Assembly: GCA_937899055.1 (NCBI GenBank)
Contig: CALBPX010000100.1
Location: forward strand, 1 to 60,924
DNA from: an uncultured Bacteroidales bacterium
GTDB taxonomy: Bacteria > Bacteroidota > Bacteroidia > Bacteroidales > UBA932
Reading direction: 5' to 3'
DNA length: 60,924 nt
The notes beneath the pieces are model-generated. The model was not told the origin of the DNA and did not search any database. It was given only the letters and a program-made list of their open reading frames with translations. Below, one piece after another: positions 1 through 7,728 of the stretch; positions within the stretch are counted from its first letter, which is position 1; each line of letters begins with the position of its first letter. Both the position numbers and the translations under genes were made by a program.

Positions 1-134
1 CATCCGTATAATGCCTTTGCATCAGGTTTTTGTCCCCCGAATATGCACTTTTTTGCCCCCCCGATGGGGGTACCTGAGTAGTTATGAAATTCTAAACTTT
101 TACGCTTATGCAGCGGGATTAGGGCGGATTGTTA

Positions 135-142
135 TATTTTTG
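135..142 (+). promoter_or_regulatory. -7 promoter box of rsmA
   Basis: TATTTTTG matches the Bacteroidetes -7 consensus TAnnTTTG and ends 8 nt before the rsmA start codon. Transcription would therefore start only a few bases upstream of the ATG. No convincing -33 TTTG is visible at the usual distance. The rest of bases 1-134 shows no recognisable gene; a CCCCC/GGGGG hairpin near 56-70 lacks a T-run. Confidence 0.5.
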
Positions 143-150
143 TCTCAGAT

Positions 151-1065
151 ATGAGAAGAAGAACTGTTTATAGGAAGGATGCACGAGGTCCAAGATATGA
201 GGGCGTAAGGGCAAAGAAGGCTCTTGGTCAGCATTTCCTCAGCGATGAAGATACGGCCATAGAGATTGTTGACTCTCTTCTGATTCCGGAAACCGGGCTG
301 GACGGAAACGCTACCGTTGAAGGTGGGGTGAATGTGCTGGAAATAGGCCCCGGAACCGGAGTTCTTACGCAGTATCTGCTGATGGACAAGAGAATAAATC
401 TGAAACTCTGCGAAATAGACGAAGAGTCTATAGACAGGCTCCGGGCGCGGTTTCCGCAGTTTCTTTATACCCTGCAAAAACGGGATTTTTTGAAGACGGA
501 GCTGGAGGAAGTTTTTCCGGCGGTTTCCGAAATAAAGCCCGGAAGCAACGGCAACGAGGTTTATGTCATAGGTAATTTCCCGTACAATATTTCTTCGCAG
601 ATATTCTTCAGGATACTTGACAATAAAGACCGTGTGACGCAGGTTGTGTGCATGCTCCAGAAGGAGGTGGCCGAAAGACTTGCAGCAGGGCCGGGGGGTA
701 AAGACTACGGCATACTTTCGGTACTGCTCCAGACATGGTACGACATAGAATACCTGTTTACGGTGGATGAAACGGTATTTGTGCCTCAGCCAAAGGTAAA
801 GAGCGGAGTCATAAGGCTTTGGAGAAACACCAGAGAAACTTTGGACTGCAACTGGAATGTGTATAAGAACATTGTAAAGACTACATTCGGTCAGAGAAGA
901 AAAACCATACGCAATTCAATTAAGCAGATTCTGCCCGCAGGTATTATTGCAAACAACAAAGACGCAGCCCCGCTTTTGGATCTGCGGCCGGAGCAGCTGG
1001 GCGTAGAAGAGTTCATACTTCTTGCCCGGATTTCAGAAAAACATATCGCTGAGAAAAAACAATAA
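151..1065 (+). CDS. rsmA: 16S rRNA dimethyladenosine transferase RsmA/KsgA
   Basis: Methylates two adjacent adenosines in the 3'-terminal hairpin of 16S rRNA during small-subunit maturation, using S-adenosylmethionine. The 304-residue product has the family start motif KKALGQHFL (22-30), SAM-binding EIGPGTG (64-70), the acidic EID loop (88-90) and the catalytic NFPYN (142-146). A poorly conserved stretch at about 47-60 and a basic N-terminal extension make it somewhat longer than the usual ~260-270 residues. The ATG at 151 sits just after a -7 box, so it is the preferred start. The downstream ABC permease begins 19 nt after the stop. Two copies of the ATCGCTGAG/CTCAGCGAT word fall in the gene (238 and 1045). 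Confidence 0.95.
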   Translation: MRRRTVYRKDARGPRYEGVRAKKALGQHFLSDEDTAIEIVDSLLIPETGLDGNATVEGGVNVLEIGPGTGVLTQYLLMDKRINLKLCEIDEESIDRLRARFPQFLYTLQKRDFLKTELEEVFPAVSEIKPGSNGNEVYVIGNFPYNISSQIFFRILDNKDRVTQVVCMLQKEVAERLAAGPGGKDYGILSVLLQTWYDIEYLFTVDETVFVPQPKVKSGVIRLWRNTRETLDCNWNVYKNIVKTTFGQRRKTIRNSIKQILPAGIIANNKDAAPLLDLRPEQLGVEEFILLARISEKHIAEKKQ

Positions 1066-1084
1066 AAAACAGAAGCAGCAGAAT

Positions 1085-2404
1085 ATGAAGGGGAGTAAAG
1101 GTTTTATAAAGAGTGCAAGGGTTGTTCTGATACAGCTCAAGGAGGGTGTGTCCTTTACATGGAATGAGCTTAAAAATAATAAGTTCAGAACATTCCTTTC
1201 GTTGCTTGGGGTAAGCATAGGCATATTCACCATAGTTGCAATATTTACCGCTGTTGACGCCCTGAAATCCAATGTCAAGAAAGGGTTTGAAACTTTGTCA
1301 ACCAATCAGCTTCAGATATCCAAATGGCCGCTTCTGCCGGAAGACGAAAACGGAAACAGCATTGTAGATAAGGGGGGCTCTGTGGCGGAATACAGATGGT
1401 GGGACTACATGAAACGCCCAGATATTACGATTAACGAATACAAGTTTCTGAAAGCCCATTCCAAACTGGCAGAAGAGTTTCTGTTTTCGTACAGTGCAAA
1501 CCAGACCTCCGTAAAGTACGGAAGAAACACTTCGGGTAACATAAGCGTCATGTGCGTAACGGACGGACTGGAAAAAATAATGAACATTGCCATAGGCCAA
1601 GGCAGGATGATAACCAAAAACGAGTTTGAGGCGGGAGCTCCGGTCTGCATACTTGGATGTGATTTGGCAAGCTCACTGTTCCAGGGCGAGGATCCGGTTG
1701 GCAAAACCATAAAAATCAAGGGCTCATCGCTTAAGGTTGTGGGAGTTACACAGCGGCAGGGCGGCAGCATAATAGACATTTTTGAAACCGACAAGAACGC
1801 ATTTGTAACATATCTGGCCGGAAAGAGCATCTTCAACTTCAGAGAACCGGACGGAGAGCTCGATGCCATTCCCAGGGAAGGAGTTTCTACGGACGATCTG
1901 ACACGCGAACTCATACAGCTGATGAGGCAGTACCGGAGGATACGCCCGGGGCAGAAGAACAACTTTTCTGTCAATCAGTTTGCTACGCTGGAAGACTTGC
2001 TGGACAACATCCTTGGGGTAATCAGGACGGTAGGCTGGATCATTGCTGCATTTTCTCTTCTGATAGGAGGTTTTGGAATTGCAAACATAATGTTTGTGTC
2101 CGTAAAGGAAAGAACTAAAATCATAGGCATCCAGAAGGCTCTTGGAGCAAAACGCTATTTTATTATGACACAGTTTCTTGCAGAGGCCGTCATACTTGCC
2201 GTGGCCGGAGCTGTTACGGGAATTCTGCTGGTAGCCTTGATCTTGTGGATTGCCCCCATACCGGCCGAGTACGGAGTTCGTCTTACGGTTGGAAACATTG
2301 TTGCCGGAGTTGCCATTGCCGCAATCATAGGAATACTGAGCGGAATACTTCCGGCATGGAACGCCGCCAGGCTGAATCCGGTAGATGCAATAAATTCCAA
2401 GTAA
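1085..2404 (+). CDS. ABC transporter permease, MacB/FtsX type
   Basis: Inner-membrane permease of the MacB/FtsX family, about 439 residues. A transmembrane helix lies near residues 36-60, a large extracytoplasmic MacB-type domain follows, and three C-terminal helices carry the family signatures VKERTKIIGIQKALGAKR and PAWNAARLNPVDAI. Such permeases work with a separate ATPase as mechanotransmission or lipoprotein/peptide export systems. No ATPase or membrane-fusion gene is nearby, so the substrate cannot be named. I chose the ATG at 1085 because the longer frame from 1022 overlaps rsmA and its extra residues are low-complexity Lys/Asn/Gln. It is convergent with mutS, with only 3 nt between the stops. 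Confidence 0.85.
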   Translation: MKGSKGFIKSARVVLIQLKEGVSFTWNELKNNKFRTFLSLLGVSIGIFTIVAIFTAVDALKSNVKKGFETLSTNQLQISKWPLLPEDENGNSIVDKGGSVAEYRWWDYMKRPDITINEYKFLKAHSKLAEEFLFSYSANQTSVKYGRNTSGNISVMCVTDGLEKIMNIAIGQGRMITKNEFEAGAPVCILGCDLASSLFQGEDPVGKTIKIKGSSLKVVGVTQRQGGSIIDIFETDKNAFVTYLAGKSIFNFREPDGELDAIPREGVSTDDLTRELIQLMRQYRRIRPGQKNNFSVNQFATLEDLLDNILGVIRTVGWIIAAFSLLIGGFGIANIMFVSVKERTKIIGIQKALGAKRYFIMTQFLAEAVILAVAGAVTGILLVALILWIAPIPAEYGVRLTVGNIVAGVAIAAIIGILSGILPAWNAARLNPVDAINSK

Positions 2405-2407
2405 AGC

Positions 2408-5089
2408 CTAAAGCCCGAGTTCTCCTTTCAGGCTGCGCAGAAGGTCAAATGCCTGAAGCGGAGTCATATTGTTCAGGTCTGCTTTCTCAAGCTTTGATCT
2501 GATGGCTGAAAGCGTGGGGTCATCAAGCTGGAAGAAAGACAGTTGCATAGAGTCTTCCTTCTTCCTCCGCGATGAGTTTTTCTGTCCGCCTTGCCATATG
2601 CCCTTCTTTTCCTCTTCCTGCTTCTCCAGATCCGACAGCATCTTTTCCGCCGAAGAAAGCAAGGGTTCCGGCATTCCGGCAAGCCTTGCCACATGAATTC
2701 CGAAACTGTGGGCAACTCCGCCAGGTTTGAGATGGCGGAGGAAGATGATTTCCTTTCCGGATTCCTTTACTTCTATGTGGAAGTTCCGGACTCTCGGATA
2801 TATGTTCTCAAGTTCGTTGAGTTCGTGGTAATGTGTTGCAAATATGGTCTTTGGGCGGCCCGATCTGTTTTGATGGAGATATTCAACAATAGCCCATGCT
2901 ATGCTCATGCCGTCAAAGGTAGAAGTACCCCTTCCGATTTCGTCCAAAAGCACAAGGCTTCTGTCTGTTATATTGTGCAGGATGGCAGAAGTTTCCAGCA
3001 TTTCAACCATGAAGGTGGATTCGCCCTGGGAAATGTTGTCAGACGCCCCCACTCTGGTAAAAATCTTGTCAACTATTCCTATGCGCGCACTCTTTGCCGG
3101 AACATAGCAGCCGCATTGGGCCAAAAGCACAATCAGGGCTGTCTGCCTCAGAAGCGCACTCTTACCGGACATGTTGGGGCCTGTGAGTATTATTATCTGC
3201 TGGGTCTGCGTGTCGAGATAAAGGTCGTTGGCTACATATTCCTGCCCCGGCTCCATGCGGGTTTCAAGTACGGGATGGCGGGCTTGCTTAATCTCTATCG
3301 CTGAGGAGCTGTCAACTTCGGGGCGGCAATAGTTCCTTTCTTTAGCCAAAAGCGCAAAGCCACACAGGCAATCCAGTTCCGAAATAAATCTGCAACAGCT
3401 CTGAATAGTCTTTATATTCTTCTGTATTTCAACCACAAGAGAAAGGAAGATGCGCTGTTCTATGGCTACAATCCTTTCCTCTGCTCCAAGGATCTTTTCT
3501 TCATATTCTTTCAGCTCCGGAGTTATGTAGCGTTCTGCATTTACCAAGGTCTGTTTGCGTATCCACTCTTGCGGAACGGAAGACTTGTAGGTGTTGCGGA
3601 CCTCCAGATAATAGCCAAAGACATTGTTGTAACTTACCTTGAGAGAAGGAATTCCCGTACGCTCGCTTTCTCTCTGCTGCATCTGGAGGAGATAGTTCTT
3701 GCTGTCTCTGGATATTTTCCGTAGTTCGTCGAGCTCCGAATCCACGCCGTCCGCTACTATGTCTCCTTTGCCGAACATGGCTGCGGCATCTTCTTTCAAG
3801 GTCTTGAATATCAGCTGGTCCAGTGCCTCGTATTTTTCCAGGTCGAGATGAAAATCTCTGGCAGACGGAATCTTTTCAAAGAGCCAGTCCATAGAACTTT
3901 GAAGTGCAGTGGCAATAGGCCGCATCTGAGAAAGGGAGCGGTGCAGCATTACCATTTCTCTCGGCGATATTTTTCCGGCGGAAGCCCTTGAGAGGATGCG
4001 TTCCATATCTCCCACCTGATCAAGGCTTTGCCTTATGGCTGAGCAAACCTGAGGGTTGGTAAGGAAGAACTCTACTGCATCGTAGCGCTGCTGTATTGCC
4101 TGAGGTTCAAGCAGAGGCATTGCTATCCAGGACCTGAGCAGACGTGCACCCATCGGAGAAACCGTCTTGTCCACCACATCTGTCAAGGATGCCCCGTCCG
4201 GAGAAAAGGAACTGAACACTTCCAGGTTCTTGATTGTAAACCTGTCCAGCCAGACAAACTTTCCGCGGTCTATTCTGGATATGGAATTTATGTGAAATGT
4301 TCCGCTCTGCCCTCTGATTACTACGGCGTCAAAACTTGCAAGTTCGGATATGCGGTTCTGTTCCAAATAGAAAAGTACGGCTCCGGCTGCCGTCTGGGCA
4401 AGGTGCATTTTCTCTACTCCAAAGCCTTTGAGCGCCTTGGCTCCAAACTGCTTTTCAAGTTTATCAAGGCAGGCTTCTTCCACAAAGGCCCATTCGTCCA
4501 TTGAGGTTATGTACCAGTTTTCTCCGAACTGCTTCTTGAACCCGGCTTCGTACCCCTTGCACAGAAGCACCTCCCTTGGGTTCATGTCGGAGAGCAGAAC
4601 ATCCATGAAATCAAGGCCGCCTTGGGCAACTTTGAAATCTCCCGTAGAAACATCCAGGAAAGCCGCTCCGCAGTCCTGCCCTTCAAACGCAAAAGCAGCA
4701 AGATAGTTGTTGGCTCCGCGTTCGAGGATATCGTCGTTGTATGCCACGCCTGGAGTAACAAGCTCCGTAACTCCGCGTTTTACAATGGTTTTTGTGGTTT
4801 TTGGGTCTTCCAGTTGGTCGCATACGGCAACCTTGTAGCCGGCCCTTACGAGTTTTGGAAGATAGGTCTGCAACGAATGATGAGGAAAGCCGCAAAGTTC
4901 CACCGAAGTAGGAACGCCGTTGCTGCGCTTTGTAAGAACAATTCCAAGAACCTTGCTTACGGTGAGAGCATCGCTGCCATAGGCCTCATAAAAATCTCCT
5001 ACCCGCATAAGCAGGACGGCCTGCGGATACTGTGCCTTGAACTGCACATATTGTTTCATCAGCGGAGTATTAAGATTTCGCTCTCCCAT
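2408..5089 (-). CDS. mutS: DNA mismatch repair protein MutS
   Basis: Mismatch-recognition ATPase of about 893 residues. The N-terminal mismatch-binding domain is intact, with the Phe-x-Glu wedge in VGDFYEAYG. Connector, lever and clamp regions follow, and then the ABC-type ATPase with Walker A GPNMSGKS (637-644) and Walker B LLDEIGRGTSTFDG. The start at 5089 (MGERNLNT) was preferred because residues encoded upstream do not resemble MutS and a -7 box lies 4 nt before this ATG; an internal Met ten residues later is the alternative. The gene is transcribed divergently from the serine hydrolase. It carries one ATCGCTGAG word (3297). Confidence 0.96.
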   Translation of the reverse strand: MGERNLNTPLMKQYVQFKAQYPQAVLLMRVGDFYEAYGSDALTVSKVLGIVLTKRSNGVPTSVELCGFPHHSLQTYLPKLVRAGYKVAVCDQLEDPKTTKTIVKRGVTELVTPGVAYNDDILERGANNYLAAFAFEGQDCGAAFLDVSTGDFKVAQGGLDFMDVLLSDMNPREVLLCKGYEAGFKKQFGENWYITSMDEWAFVEEACLDKLEKQFGAKALKGFGVEKMHLAQTAAGAVLFYLEQNRISELASFDAVVIRGQSGTFHINSISRIDRGKFVWLDRFTIKNLEVFSSFSPDGASLTDVVDKTVSPMGARLLRSWIAMPLLEPQAIQQRYDAVEFFLTNPQVCSAIRQSLDQVGDMERILSRASAGKISPREMVMLHRSLSQMRPIATALQSSMDWLFEKIPSARDFHLDLEKYEALDQLIFKTLKEDAAAMFGKGDIVADGVDSELDELRKISRDSKNYLLQMQQRESERTGIPSLKVSYNNVFGYYLEVRNTYKSSVPQEWIRKQTLVNAERYITPELKEYEEKILGAEERIVAIEQRIFLSLVVEIQKNIKTIQSCCRFISELDCLCGFALLAKERNYCRPEVDSSSAIEIKQARHPVLETRMEPGQEYVANDLYLDTQTQQIIILTGPNMSGKSALLRQTALIVLLAQCGCYVPAKSARIGIVDKIFTRVGASDNISQGESTFMVEMLETSAILHNITDRSLVLLDEIGRGTSTFDGMSIAWAIVEYLHQNRSGRPKTIFATHYHELNELENIYPRVRNFHIEVKESGKEIIFLRHLKPGGVAHSFGIHVARLAGMPEPLLSSAEKMLSDLEKQEEEKKGIWQGGQKNSSRRKKEDSMQLSFFQLDDPTLSAIRSKLEKADLNNMTPLQAFDLLRSLKGELGL

Positions 5090-5093
5090 ACTG

Positions 5094-5111
5094 CAAAAAT
5101 AACTATCTTTG
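5094..5111. promoter_or_regulatory. Back-to-back divergent -7 boxes (mutS / serine hydrolase)
   Basis: On the minus strand, TATTTTTG (5094-5101) matches TAnnTTTG and ends 4 nt from the mutS ATG. On the plus strand, TATCTTTG (5104-5111) matches the same consensus and lies 22 nt before the hydrolase ATG at 5134. The two boxes are only 2 bp apart, so polymerase binding at one promoter should exclude the other. This is inferred from consensus only. Confidence 0.5.
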
Positions 5112-5133
5112 AACATAAAATACATTGCACAAG

Positions 5134-6372
5134 ATGAAAAAATCTGTTTTAAAATCGCTGAAGATTTCTGCAATGGCACTTGCAGCCATTGCAGTATGCG
5201 CCGTTTTCAGTACAGGCGCTTTTGCCCAGGTTCCTCAGGACGATTACTCCGAAGGTATAGACAAGGGTATTGAAAAAATAATGAAAGACCTGGATGCCAT
5301 AGGTCTTGGAGTTGCCGTTGTAAAGAACGGGCAAATCATCTACAAGAACAGCTGGGGTTACAGCAATCTTGAAACAAAAACCCCGCTGAAAGAAGACAAC
5401 CTGTTCAGAATAGCCTCCATATCAAAGTCTTTCACAGCCACCTCAATTATGCAGCTTGCAGAACGGGGGCTCATTGATCTGGATGCTGACATATCCGACC
5501 TGGTTGGTTTCAAGGTCAGGAATCCAAAGTTTCCGGATGTAAAAATAACTCCTTACATGCTGCTCAGCCACACATCCAGCCTGAGCGACAAAGAGGGTTA
5601 TTTCAGGATGGATGTCCTTGACCCTTCAAAGAACCCGAACTGGGAAAACGCATATTACAGCTTCCGCCCCGGAACCAGATATGTTTACTGCAACCTCAAC
5701 TACAATACGCTGGGTACCGTACTGGAAAGGGTGAGCCACATAAGGTTTGACCAATATGTAGTGGGCAACGTTCTCAAGCCTCTGGGTATTGACTATGCCG
5801 GATATTGGGTAGAGAGCCTGGATCAGAGCAAGTTTGTAACTCTCTATGAAAAAGACAAGAACGGCAACTGGGAGGCTCAGCCAGAAGCATATGCGCCAAG
5901 GACCAAGGAAATAGAAAATTACAAGTTCGGATATTCCACCCCCATTTTTTCTCCTACCGGAGGCATGAAGATTAACCCCGTAGGACTTGCAAAGGTGATG
6001 ATGATGCACATGGGCCTTGGAACCAGCCCTGAAGGCGTAAAGATAATTTCGTCTGAGAGTGCTCTTCTGATGCAGAGCCGCTTTACTCCTACAGGTTTGG
6101 AGGAGGGGTTCCGTGGAGGAAAGCCCGTATATTACGGATTTGCCCTGTGGAACAATGAGGATCTGATTCCAGGCAAGACCATGGTGGGCCACACCGGCGG
6201 CGCCTACGGAGTGCTTACTCTGATGACCTGGAACAAAGACCGCACATTTGGAATTGTGATAATGACAAACGGCTGCCGCGAAGTTAGGGAAAACGGATTC
6301 CAGGCTATATTCAACCGTACGGCCAACTGCCTGTATCAGAACCTTATACAAGGCACAGACGCAGACCGGTAA
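5134..6372 (+). CDS. Secreted serine hydrolase, class C beta-lactamase family
   Basis: Predicted periplasmic or exported hydrolase of 412 residues in the beta-lactamase class C/penicillin-binding fold. A Sec signal peptide ends near FSTGAFAQ. The nucleophile motif is S95-I-S-K98, the second motif is Y185-C-N187, and H353-T-G takes the place of the KTG triad. Members include D-aminopeptidases, esterases and low-activity PBPs, so the substrate is open; an antibiotic-resistance role is not implied. The ATG at 5134 is used because the longer frame starts at a TTG. The stop codon directly abuts the next gene's ATG, so it is probably cotranscribed with the GT4 and YfhO genes. Confidence 0.88.
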   Translation: MKKSVLKSLKISAMALAAIAVCAVFSTGAFAQVPQDDYSEGIDKGIEKIMKDLDAIGLGVAVVKNGQIIYKNSWGYSNLETKTPLKEDNLFRIASISKSFTATSIMQLAERGLIDLDADISDLVGFKVRNPKFPDVKITPYMLLSHTSSLSDKEGYFRMDVLDPSKNPNWENAYYSFRPGTRYVYCNLNYNTLGTVLERVSHIRFDQYVVGNVLKPLGIDYAGYWVESLDQSKFVTLYEKDKNGNWEAQPEAYAPRTKEIENYKFGYSTPIFSPTGGMKINPVGLAKVMMMHMGLGTSPEGVKIISSESALLMQSRFTPTGLEEGFRGGKPVYYGFALWNNEDLIPGKTMVGHTGGAYGVLTLMTWNKDRTFGIVIMTNGCREVRENGFQAIFNRTANCLYQNLIQGTDADR

Positions 6373-7728
6373 ATGAAACGGGTTCTGGTTATTACATATT
6401 ACTGGCCCCCGTCGGGCGGCAGCGGAGTACAACGCTGGCTGAAAACTTCCAAGTACCTGCCTGAGTATGGTTGGGAGCCTGTGATATATACACCCCTGAA
6501 CCCGGATCTCAATTCCGTTGACCAGAGTCTTTCAAGAGATGTTCCGCCCGGCCTGAAAGTCATAAAAAGAAAGATTACAGAACCTTACGGTTTTTACAAA
6601 CTGCTGTCCGGAAAGAAGAAGGGCGAACTTCTTCAGGCCAATATGGTTGTGGGGCAGAAGAAAGGTTTTATTCAGAGAGTCTCCGGCTACATAAGGGCCA
6701 ACTGGTTCATCCCCGATCCGAGATGCTGGTGGATTGGGCCGTCTGTAAGATTCCTTTCAAAACGGATTAGAAGCGGAGAGGGTTTTGACGCTGTTGTAAG
6801 CACCGGACCGCCTCATTCCATGCACCTTATAGCCATGGCTCTGCACAAAAGATTCAACATTCCGTGGCTGGCAGATTTCAGAGATCCCTGGACAAAAATC
6901 TTTTATTTCAAGCATCTGGGCCTGAGTCAGAAATCGCTGAGAAAACACAAGGCACTGGAAAGAAGCGTGCTGGAACAGGCAGACAGGGTTGCGGTGGTTT
7001 CATCCCAGATGAAGGAAGACTTCTCAACCGGAGAATATTCTGATTTTGCCGGCAAGATAACCGTCATACCAAACGGATATGACCCTGCGGATTTTTCATC
7101 GGAAAACAATCCTGAACTCGCCGCCGCAGAACAGCAGATAAAGACAGTTCTGGATGCCGGTATGTTTGTGGTGGTCCACACCGGACTGATACCGGAAAGC
7201 GCCAATCCGGATATGTTCTGGAAGGTACTCGGCGATGAGGTCAGATCCAACCCGGAATTTGGCAAAAAACTGATGATAGTGACCATGGGGCAGACCTGCC
7301 GCAGCGTGGTTGAATGTATAGCCGAAAATGGCCTTTCAGATAAATTCAAAGACCTTGGATATGTACCTCACGCAACCAGTGTTGCCTGGCAGAAACGGGC
7401 TGATTTGCTGCTTCTTCCGCTCAGAAAAGAAATAGAATCAAAGGCCATACTTACCGGTAAATTCTTTGAATATCTTGCCAGCGGAAACCGGATTCTGGCC
7501 TTTGGCCCAACTGACGGAAACCTTGCTCTGGAACTCAGAAATACCGGAAGCGGAACCATCTGCCGCTTTGACGACATTGATTCCATAAGAAAAGCTTTCA
7601 TGGAGCTGTCTCATGCGGCTGCTCCCACGGCTCAACAGATGGAATACGGAAAACAGTATTCGCGCATTGCAGGCGCGGCCTCTTTTGCAGAAAATCTCAA
7701 TCAGATAACCAAAGAAAACAAGATATGA
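6373..7728 (+). CDS. Glycosyltransferase, GT4-like
   Basis: Cytoplasmic GT-B fold glycosyltransferase of 451 residues. The N-terminal acceptor domain opens with YYWPPSGGSGVQR (9-21), a pattern common in GT4-like enzymes. The C-terminal half holds the nucleotide-sugar region with GKFFEYLASGNRILAFGP, including the Glu-rich donor-binding motif. Such enzymes build surface polysaccharide or glycolipid. It starts on the base after the serine hydrolase stop and overlaps the YfhO-like gene by 4 nt (ATGA), suggesting translational coupling and a shared envelope role. Donor and acceptor cannot be read from sequence. Confidence 0.85.
   Translation: MKRVLVITYYWPPSGGSGVQRWLKTSKYLPEYGWEPVIYTPLNPDLNSVDQSLSRDVPPGLKVIKRKITEPYGFYKLLSGKKKGELLQANMVVGQKKGFIQRVSGYIRANWFIPDPRCWWIGPSVRFLSKRIRSGEGFDAVVSTGPPHSMHLIAMALHKRFNIPWLADFRDPWTKIFYFKHLGLSQKSLRKHKALERSVLEQADRVAVVSSQMKEDFSTGEYSDFAGKITVIPNGYDPADFSSENNPELAAAEQQIKTVLDAGMFVVVHTGLIPESANPDMFWKVLGDEVRSNPEFGKKLMIVTMGQTCRSVVECIAENGLSDKFKDLGYVPHATSVAWQKRADLLLLPLRKEIESKAILTGKFFEYLASGNRILAFGPTDGNLALELRNTGSGTICRFDDIDSIRKAFMELSHAAAPTAQQMEYGKQYSRIAGAASFAENLNQITKENKI

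Noticed and set aside
56..70. C5/G5 hairpin near the left edge as a terminator
   Set aside because: No T-run follows on either strand.
1022..1084. Upstream start for the ABC permease
   Set aside because: It overlaps rsmA and encodes low-complexity basic residues; the ATG at 1085 fits the family N-terminus.
2404..2408. Convergent genes with almost touching stops as a special arrangement
   Set aside because: Seen again at 10274-10277, 17356-17360 and 34575-34582; this is general compactness rather than a specific system.
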